From the NCBI GenBank assembly GCA_946548895.1, contig CAMNQF010000019.1, forward strand, positions 1 to 54,216: 54,216 bases of DNA, written 5' to 3'. This document shows, piece after piece, positions 49,724-54,216 of the stretch. The stretch's first letter is position 1. Every line of letters begins with the position of its first letter. This DNA comes from an uncultured bacterium (GTDB taxonomy: Bacteria; Bacillota; Clostridia; Oscillospirales; Oscillospiraceae). Under the pieces are notes generated by a model. It was not told where the DNA came from. It was given only the letters and a program-made list of their open reading frames with translations, and searched no databases. A program made the position numbers and the translations under genes.

Positions 49724-51460
49724 TTATTTTTTCACGATTTTAATGGTATAGAGGAAGATGAGCGTGATGGCCGCGCCGATGGGCAGGGCCAGCAGGCCCG
49801 GCCCGCCGAAGAAAGCGACCACCCCCGCGATCAGGTAGGCGGCGCCGGAGATGACGGCGCAGGAGATGGCGTAGGGCAGCTGGGTGGACACATGGTTGAC
49901 GTGGTCGCACTGGGCGCCGGCGGAGGCCATGATGGTGGTGTCGGAGATGGGGGAGCAGTGGTCGCCGCACACGGCCCCGGCCATGCAGGCGGCAATGCAG
50001 ATGATGGCCATGGGGTTGTCCATGGTGAACACGTTCTGGACAATGGGGATGAGGATGCCGAAGGTGCCCCAGGAGGTGCCGGTGGCGAAGGCCAGCAGGC
50101 AACCCACCACGAAGACGATGACGGGCAGGAGGACCTGGATGCCGGAGGCGGAGCGGACGAAGTCCCGGACGAAGTACTTGGCGCCCAGGGAGTCGGTCAT
50201 GCCCTTGAGGGACCAGGCGAAGGTGAGGATGAGGATGGCGGGCACCATGGCCTTGAAGCCCTCGGGGATGCAGCCCATCAGGTCCCGGAAGGACATGGAG
50301 CGGCGGATGAGGTAGTAGATGATGGCGAACACCAGCCCGAAGGCGGAGCCCAGCATGAGGCCCACGGAGGCGTCGGAATTGGAGAAGGCGGTGATGAAGT
50401 CCTCGCCGGAGAAGAAGCCGCCGGAATAGATCATGCCAATGACGCAGGCCGCCACCAGCACCACGATGGGGAGGACCAGGTCCAGCACGGAGCCCTTGGA
50501 CTCGTCGATCTCGCTGTCCATCATGGCGTAGGGGTTGGAGCCGGAGAACAGGTCGTTGCTCTCGACGGCGTTTTTCTCATGCAAGGCCATGGGGCCGAAG
50601 TCCACGTTGAGCACCACCAGGCCCACCATCATGACGATGGTGAACAGGGCGTAGAAGTTGTAGGGGATGGCGCGGATGAACAGGTTCAGGCCCTGGCCGT
50701 CCTCGGCGAAGGCGGCCACGGCGGCGGCCCAGGAGGAGATGGGGGCGATGATGCACACGGGGGCGGCGGTGGCGTCGATGAGGTAGGCCAGCTTGGCCCG
50801 GGAGACGTTGTGCTTGTCGGTGATGGGCCGCATGACGGAGCCCACGGTGAGGCAGTTGAAGTAGTCGTCGATGAAGATGAGGCAGCCCAGCACAATGGAG
50901 GCCAGCTGGGCCCCGGCCCGGGATTTGATGTTTTTCTGGGCCCAGCGGCCGAAGGCGGCGGAGCCGCCGGCCTTGTTCATCATGGACACGATGGCGCCCA
51001 GGATGACCAGGAAGATGAGGATGCCCACGTTGTAGCCGTCGGACAGGGAGGCCACGATGCCGTCCTGGAATGCGTGGAGGACGGTGCCCTCAAAGTTGAA
51101 GTTGGCGTACAGCAGCCCGCCCACCAGGATGCCCACGAACAGGGAGGAGTAGACCTCCTTGGTGATGAGGGCCAGGGCGATGGCGATGACGGGGGGCAGC
51201 AGGGATAGCGGAGTGTTGAAGTAGCGGCTGGGTGAGTGGATGTAGCCTGGGTATTCGCTGCCGGCGCAGGTCTCGCAGGGGACGGCCTGGCCGCTGTCGG
51301 ACAGCGTCACGCCCAGGGCGCCGCAGTCGGGGCATTCGATGTACTGGGTGCCGGTGAGCTCGGTGGGGTCCTCCGGGGTGGCGAAGGCGGTGGTGGTCAG
51401 GGCAAAGACCAGCATCACCAGCAGGGCGGTTAAGCCCAGGCGGCTTTGTTTTCTTCTCAT
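49724..51460 (-). CDS. lysW: NhaC-superfamily transporter, LysW-type lysine transporter, with N-terminal CxxC extension
   Basis: A 578-aa polytopic transporter of the NhaC antiporter superfamily, with LLPPVIAIALALITKEVYSS, LGCLIFIDDYFNCLTVGSVM, RPITDKHNVSRAKLAYLIDA and AGAVCGDHCSPISDTTIMAS. A lysine riboswitch directly upstream makes it a LysW-type lysine transporter, as known for other riboswitch-linked NhaC proteins. Unusually, residues 1-28 look like a signal peptide and residues about 42-67 carry IECPDCGALGVTLSDSGQAV and PCETC, a zinc-ribbon-like pair of CxxC motifs, before the first transport helix. AGGAGG lies 10 nt before the ATG. Confidence 0.88.
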   Translation of the reverse strand: MRRKQSRLGLTALLVMLVFALTTTAFATPEDPTELTGTQYIECPDCGALGVTLSDSGQAVPCETCAGSEYPGYIHSPSRYFNTPLSLLPPVIAIALALITKEVYSSLFVGILVGGLLYANFNFEGTVLHAFQDGIVASLSDGYNVGILIFLVILGAIVSMMNKAGGSAAFGRWAQKNIKSRAGAQLASIVLGCLIFIDDYFNCLTVGSVMRPITDKHNVSRAKLAYLIDATAAPVCIIAPISSWAAAVAAFAEDGQGLNLFIRAIPYNFYALFTIVMMVGLVVLNVDFGPMALHEKNAVESNDLFSGSNPYAMMDSEIDESKGSVLDLVLPIVVLVAACVIGMIYSGGFFSGEDFITAFSNSDASVGLMLGSAFGLVFAIIYYLIRRSMSFRDLMGCIPEGFKAMVPAILILTFAWSLKGMTDSLGAKYFVRDFVRSASGIQVLLPVIVFVVGCLLAFATGTSWGTFGILIPIVQNVFTMDNPMAIICIAACMAGAVCGDHCSPISDTTIMASAGAQCDHVNHVSTQLPYAISCAVISGAAYLIAGVVAFFGGPGLLALPIGAAITLIFLYTIKIVKK

Positions 51461-51500
51461 AGCTCTCTTTCCTCCTGACAAGGGGATACCGCCTGACCAC

Positions 51501-51526
51501 AAAAAAAGCGCTCCCAATGGAAGCGC
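51501..51526 (-). terminator. Riboswitch expression-platform terminator
   Basis: On the minus strand GCGCTTCC-ATT-GGGAGCGC is followed by seven T. It lies between the lysine aptamer and the transporter start, so lysine binding should favour this terminator and shut off the gene. Confidence 0.9.
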
Positions 51527-51561
51527 ACTCACAGGCAGGCCCCGCCGCGGCGCGGCGGATT

Positions 51562-51719
51562 GATAGCGCTCCACATTCGTGACAGTCCGGGGGATATTCT
51601 CCCGCGGCCCAGGATGGGGGCCCAGGCAGGCCCTTGCACCTTCGGCGGCCGCCCCTCTCCCCCGGGACCGGCTGCCTGGCCGTAGGTCCCGCGGTACGCA
51701 TGGCGTCCGCGCCTCTATC
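51562..51719 (-). promoter_or_regulatory. Lysine riboswitch (L box)
   Basis: The minus strand carries the L-box signature blocks in order: GATAGAGGCGCG at the 5' side of P1, GCGTACC, GCCGAAGG, GCCTGGGCC, GGACTGTCAC and TGGAGCGCTATC closing P1. Spacing over 158 nt fits the class. A transcription terminator follows at 51501-51526, which indicates transcriptional control. Confidence 0.95.
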
Positions 51720-51746
51720 AAACGGTATTCACTTGATGATGAGGGG

Positions 51747-51775
51747 ATCGTATCACATTTCCCCTGTAAAGTCAA
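51747..51775 (-). promoter_or_regulatory. Promoter of the riboswitch-transporter unit
   Basis: On the minus strand TTGACT (51770-51775), a 17-nt spacer and TACGAT (51747-51752), about 28 nt upstream of the aptamer. Confidence 0.75.
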
Positions 51776-51831
51776 TGGCGGGCGCGGATAAAAATAGCCA
51801 AATCTTTCTATCTGATAACCCGGATACGCAA

Positions 51832-51859
51832 AAGCCCCCCGCCTCTCGGCGGGGGAGCT
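51832..51859 (-). terminator. Terminator of the ribosomal operon
   Basis: On the minus strand AAGCTCCCCCGCC-GAGA-GGCGGGGGGCTTTT forms a long stem ending in T4, just after rplQ. Confidence 0.88.
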
Positions 51860-51865
51860 TCAAAA

Positions 51866-52207
51866 TCATACCAGCTGGATGATGGCCAGCTCGGCGGCGT
51901 CGCCGCGGCGGGGGCCCATCTTCAGCACCCGGGTATAGCCGCCGTTCCGGTCGGCGTACTTGGGGCCGATCTCGTGGAACAGCTTGTTGGTCACGTCCTC
52001 CTTGGTGAGGTAGCTCAGGGCCTGGCGGTAGGCGGCCAGATCGTTCTTCTTGGCCAGGGTAATCATCTTTTCGGCGATGGGCGCGACCTCCTTCGCCCGG
52101 GCGTAGGTGGTCTTGATCTGCCCGTTCTCCAGCAGATAGGTGGTCATGGCGCGCAGCATGGCGCGGCGCTGGTCGCTGGTGCGGCCCAATTTACGGTTCA
52201 TAGCCAT
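51866..52207 (-). CDS. rplQ: 50S ribosomal protein L17
   Basis: A 113-aa ribosomal protein L17 with [20 protein letters not shown] at the N-terminus, the [16 protein letters not shown] helix and a [20 protein letters not shown] end. It is the last gene of the rpsK-rpsD-rpoA-rplQ segment. AAGGAG precedes the ATG by 9 nt; a second ATG two codons downstream is possible. A 278-nt gap with a structured element separates it from rpoA. Confidence 0.98.
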   Translation of the reverse strand: MAMNRKLGRTSDQRRAMLRAMTTYLLENGQIKTTYARAKEVAPIAEKMITLAKKNDLAAYRQALSYLTKEDVTNKLFHEIGPKYADRNGGYTRVLKMGPRRGDAAELAIIQLV

Positions 52208-52348
52208 TTGTAAGCACTCCTTCGACCTCGCGTGGCGAAGTCAGTTCAATTCGTTCAGGCGCCCGGCTTACACGGGACACAGCGCACTGTGTGTGTGGAC
52301 AGGAACGTTACATACTTCCACACCGTCTCGTCGGGGACATTCCTGTCC

Positions 52349-52485
52349 CGCTTCCTTGTCACGCTTCGCCTGTTCGCGACGCGCGGCTTCCCTCCGACTC
52401 GGGGAAAACCCATCCGGGCCGCTGGCCCTCCTTGGGCTTTCCCCCTCGCTTCGGTCCATCCGCGCTGCTCACGACGGCTCCACGC
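52349..52485 (-). repeat. Intercistronic structured element, copy B (rpoA-rplQ)
   Basis: It begins at the rpoA stop and shares with copy A, in the same order on the coding strand: AAAGCCCA (52433-52440), GGGTTTTCC (52403-52411), GAGTC (52396-52400) and GCGTGACAA near the end. GGGCC-AGC-GGCCC makes a hairpin between the first two blocks. The rest of the 278-nt gap toward rplQ has further hairpins (GGGACA/TGTCCC; ACACAG/CTGTGT). Confidence 0.6.
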
Positions 52486-53436
52486 TCATAAATTCTCGTC
52501 GCTGGCCAGGGACAGGCCCATCATGGCCAGCTTGTTGATGACTTCCTCCAGGGATTTGCGGCCCAGATTGCGCACCTTCATCATCTCGTCCTCGGTCTTG
52601 GAGATCAGGTCCTCCACCGTGTTGATGTTGGCCCGCTTCAGGCAGTTGAAAGACCGCACGGACAGGTCCAGCTCCTCGATGGTCAGCTCCAGCACCTTGT
52701 CCCGCTGGGCCTCCGCCTTCTCCACCACCGTGGCCTTGGAGCCCATGGTCTCGGACAGGTCGGTGAACAGGGTGAAGTGGTCCACCAGGATGCGCGCCCC
52801 CAGGGAAACCGCGTCCCGGGCGGAGATGGTGCCGTTGGTCCAGACCTCCAGGGTCAGCTTGTCGTAGTCGGTGGCGTCGCCCACGCGGGTGTTCTCCACA
52901 AAGTAGTTCACTTTGCGCACGGGGGTATAGACGGAGTCCACCGGAATCAGGCCGATGATGGCCTGGGCGGGCTTGTTTCGGTCGGCGGTGACGTAGCCCC
53001 GGCCCTGGGACAGGGTCAGCTCCATGTTCAGCGAAGCCTCGGGCCCCAGGGTGGCAATGTGGTGGCTGGGGTTGAGGATCTCCACGTCGCTGTCCGCCTT
53101 GATGTCGCCGGCGGTGACTTCGCCCTCGCCCGCGGACTCGATGTAGACCGTTTTGACCCCTTCGCTGTACAGCTTGGCGATGATGCCCTTGATATTGAGC
53201 ACAATCTCCGTCACGTCCTCCTTGATCCCGGGGATCACGGAGAACTCATGCTGCACGCCGGCAATCTTGATGCCGGTAACCGCGGTGCCGGGCAGGGAGG
53301 ACAGTAGGATGCGGCGCAGGGAGTTGCCGATGGTGGTGCCGTAACCCCGCTCCAGCGGCTCGACCACGTACTTGCCGTAGGACTCGTCGCCAACGTTCTC
53401 GATACATTCGATGCGCGGCTTCTGGATTTCTACCAT
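52486..53436 (-). CDS. rpoA: RNA polymerase alpha subunit
   Basis: A 316-aa alpha subunit. The N-terminal dimerisation domain includes [20 protein letters not shown] and [12 protein letters not shown] with the [19 protein letters not shown] block; the C-terminal domain (from about residue 240) has [40 protein letters not shown] and [14 protein letters not shown], which contacts UP elements and activators. The ATG at 53436 follows AAAGGAGGG by about 10 nt. Its stop is immediately followed by element B. Confidence 0.98.
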   Translation of the reverse strand: MVEIQKPRIECIENVGDESYGKYVVEPLERGYGTTIGNSLRRILLSSLPGTAVTGIKIAGVQHEFSVIPGIKEDVTEIVLNIKGIIAKLYSEGVKTVYIESAGEGEVTAGDIKADSDVEILNPSHHIATLGPEASLNMELTLSQGRGYVTADRNKPAQAIIGLIPVDSVYTPVRKVNYFVENTRVGDATDYDKLTLEVWTNGTISARDAVSLGARILVDHFTLFTDLSETMGSKATVVEKAEAQRDKVLELTIEELDLSVRSFNCLKRANINTVEDLISKTEDEMMKVRNLGRKSLEEVINKLAMMGLSLASDENL

Positions 53437-53472
53437 TCGTGTGTTACCCTCCTTTAACATTGGCGAAAGCTT

Positions 53473-53536
53473 CCGGGCGCCCGCAAGGCGGACCCGCCGC
53501 GGGGCGGATCCGCGCGCCGCGGGTTGAAGCGCCCGG
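53473..53536 (-). other. GC-rich hairpin between rpsD and rpoA
   Basis: Outer arms CCGGGCGC (53473-53480) and GCGCCCGG (53529-53536) enclose further GC-rich inverted repeats (CCCGC/GCGGG, GGCGGA/TCCGCC). It fills most of the 117-nt gap before rpoA and has no T run; it is probably an mRNA-processing or stability structure. Confidence 0.55.
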
Positions 53537-53553
53537 TTGCCGTGGGAGCGGCA

Positions 53554-54153
53554 TTACTTGGAGTACAACTCCACGATGAGGTTAACGGCCACGTCGAAGT
53601 CGATGTCGTCCCGCTGGGGCATGGCGACGACCTTGCCCTCCAGCGGCGCGTTTTTATTTTTCTCTAACCACTTGGGGGCGGCCACGAAGCGGTCGTCCTC
53701 CACCAGCTTCTTGAACTTGGCGGAAGAGCGGCTCTTGTCGCACACGGCGATGACCTCGCCCTCCTTCACCAGGTAGGAGGGGATGTTCACCCGCTTGCCG
53801 TTGACGGTGAAGTGGCCGTGGTTAACCAGCTGCCGGGCCTCCCGGCGGGTGTTGGCCAGGCCCAGGCGGAACACCACGTTGTCCAGCCGGCGCTCCAGCA
53901 GGGTCATCAGCTCGTCGCCGGTGTTGCCCTTCATGCGGGCGGCCTTCTCATAGTAGGCGTGGAACTGCTTTTCCAGCACGCCGTAGATGAACTTGACCTT
54001 CTGCTTCTCGGTGAGCTGAAGCGCGTACTCGCTTTTCTTGGGGCGGCGCTGGGGGCCGGGGTTGCGGTTGGACTCCTTGTTCACGCCCATGACGGCGGGG
54101 GAGATGCCCAGCGTGCGGCAGCGTTTCAGATAGGGCTGCATATTCTTTGCCAT
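53554..54153 (-). CDS. rpsD: 30S ribosomal protein S4
   Basis: A 199-aa S4 protein, a primary 16S rRNA binder and often the autoregulator of its operon. The S4 RNA-binding core is seen in MTLLERRLDNVVFRLGLANT, RREARQLVNHGHFTVNGKRV and NIPSYLVKEGEVIAV. The N-terminal zinc cysteines of some S4 forms are absent (MAKNMQPYLKRCRTLGISPA), so this is the zinc-free type. Its place between rpsK and rpoA is typical of Clostridia. Confidence 0.98.
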   Translation of the reverse strand: MAKNMQPYLKRCRTLGISPAVMGVNKESNRNPGPQRRPKKSEYALQLTEKQKVKFIYGVLEKQFHAYYEKAARMKGNTGDELMTLLERRLDNVVFRLGLANTRREARQLVNHGHFTVNGKRVNIPSYLVKEGEVIAVCDKSRSSAKFKKLVEDDRFVAAPKWLEKNKNAPLEGKVVAMPQRDDIDFDVAVNLIVELYSK

Positions 54154-54174
54154 ATCGGTTTTCCTCCTTCCAGA

Positions 54175-54216
54175 TCAGACGCGGCGGCGCTTGGGCGGAC
54201 GGCAGCCGTTGTGGGG
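54175..54216 (-). CDS. rpsK: 30S ribosomal protein S11, C-terminal end only
   Basis: The last 13 codons read PHNGCRPPKRRRV and stop, the invariant end of S11. The rest lies beyond the window. It is followed by the rpsD ribosome binding site 10-20 nt downstream. Confidence 0.93.
   Translation of the reverse strand, partial: PHNGCRPPKRRRV

Overview
The window looks like a chromosomal segment of a GC-rich Firmicute of the Clostridia, most likely Oscillospiraceae (Flavonifractor, Pseudoflavonifractor or Lawsonibacter-like). This rests on strong AGGAGG ribosome binding sites, consensus sigma-A promoters, an hrcA-grpE-dnaK-dnaJ operon with a perfect CIRCE operator, a ribosomal order rpsK-rpsD-rpoA-rplQ, a lysine riboswitch and an SLH-domain surface protein. 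No transposase, CRISPR array, rRNA or complete tRNA was seen. Species is inferred, not proven.

Layout. 1-9950 (+): 3' part of uvrB, a YbaK-type deacylase, an M28 peptidase with an inserted membrane hairpin, a phage-type DUF5131 protein, a YjbR-like protein, uvrA, a COG2426 membrane protein, a histidine phosphatase and a TIGR01440 protein. 9988-21774: a carbohydrate locus. On the minus strand lie a sugar-binding lipoprotein, two ABC permeases, a GH88 unsaturated glucuronyl hydrolase, a heparinase II/III-like lyase and a YesL protein. Divergently, a YesM-type kinase, a YesN-type regulator and a cytoplasmic carbohydrate-binding-like protein are translationally coupled. The lyase and the hydrolase lack signal peptides, so the model is import of uronate-containing oligosaccharides followed by cytoplasmic breakdown; no transport ATPase is encoded here.

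21893-33067: a PcrA/UvrD helicase, a ferritin-like protein, a HAD phosphatase, comEC-holA-TOPRIM, then a zincin-like protein, rpiB and a PHP phosphatase. 33179-35419: a PMT-family glycosyltransferase. 35651-40710: the heat-shock operon. 40785-45155: an unknown acidic protein, a tandem OB-fold protein, a family 4 uracil-DNA glycosylase, a phosphoesterase and a cytoplasmic ParB-like/BMP fusion. 45408-51719: a phage-tail-like orphan gene, a large S-layer protein and a lysine-riboswitch-controlled NhaC/LysW transporter. 51866-54216: rplQ, rpoA, rpsD and the end of rpsK.

The most interesting non-coding signals are: (i) a multi-helix leader RNA behind a consensus promoter ahead of the ParB-like/BMP protein; (ii) a perfect 11-bp hairpin that buries the ribosome binding site of the phage-tail-like gene; (iii) a diverged pair of about 140-nt elements that begin exactly at the stop codons of grpE and rpoA; (iv) a palindromic repeat that supplies the stop codon of holA and the C-terminal tail of the TOPRIM gene; and (v) twin palindromes in the leader of the sensor kinase.
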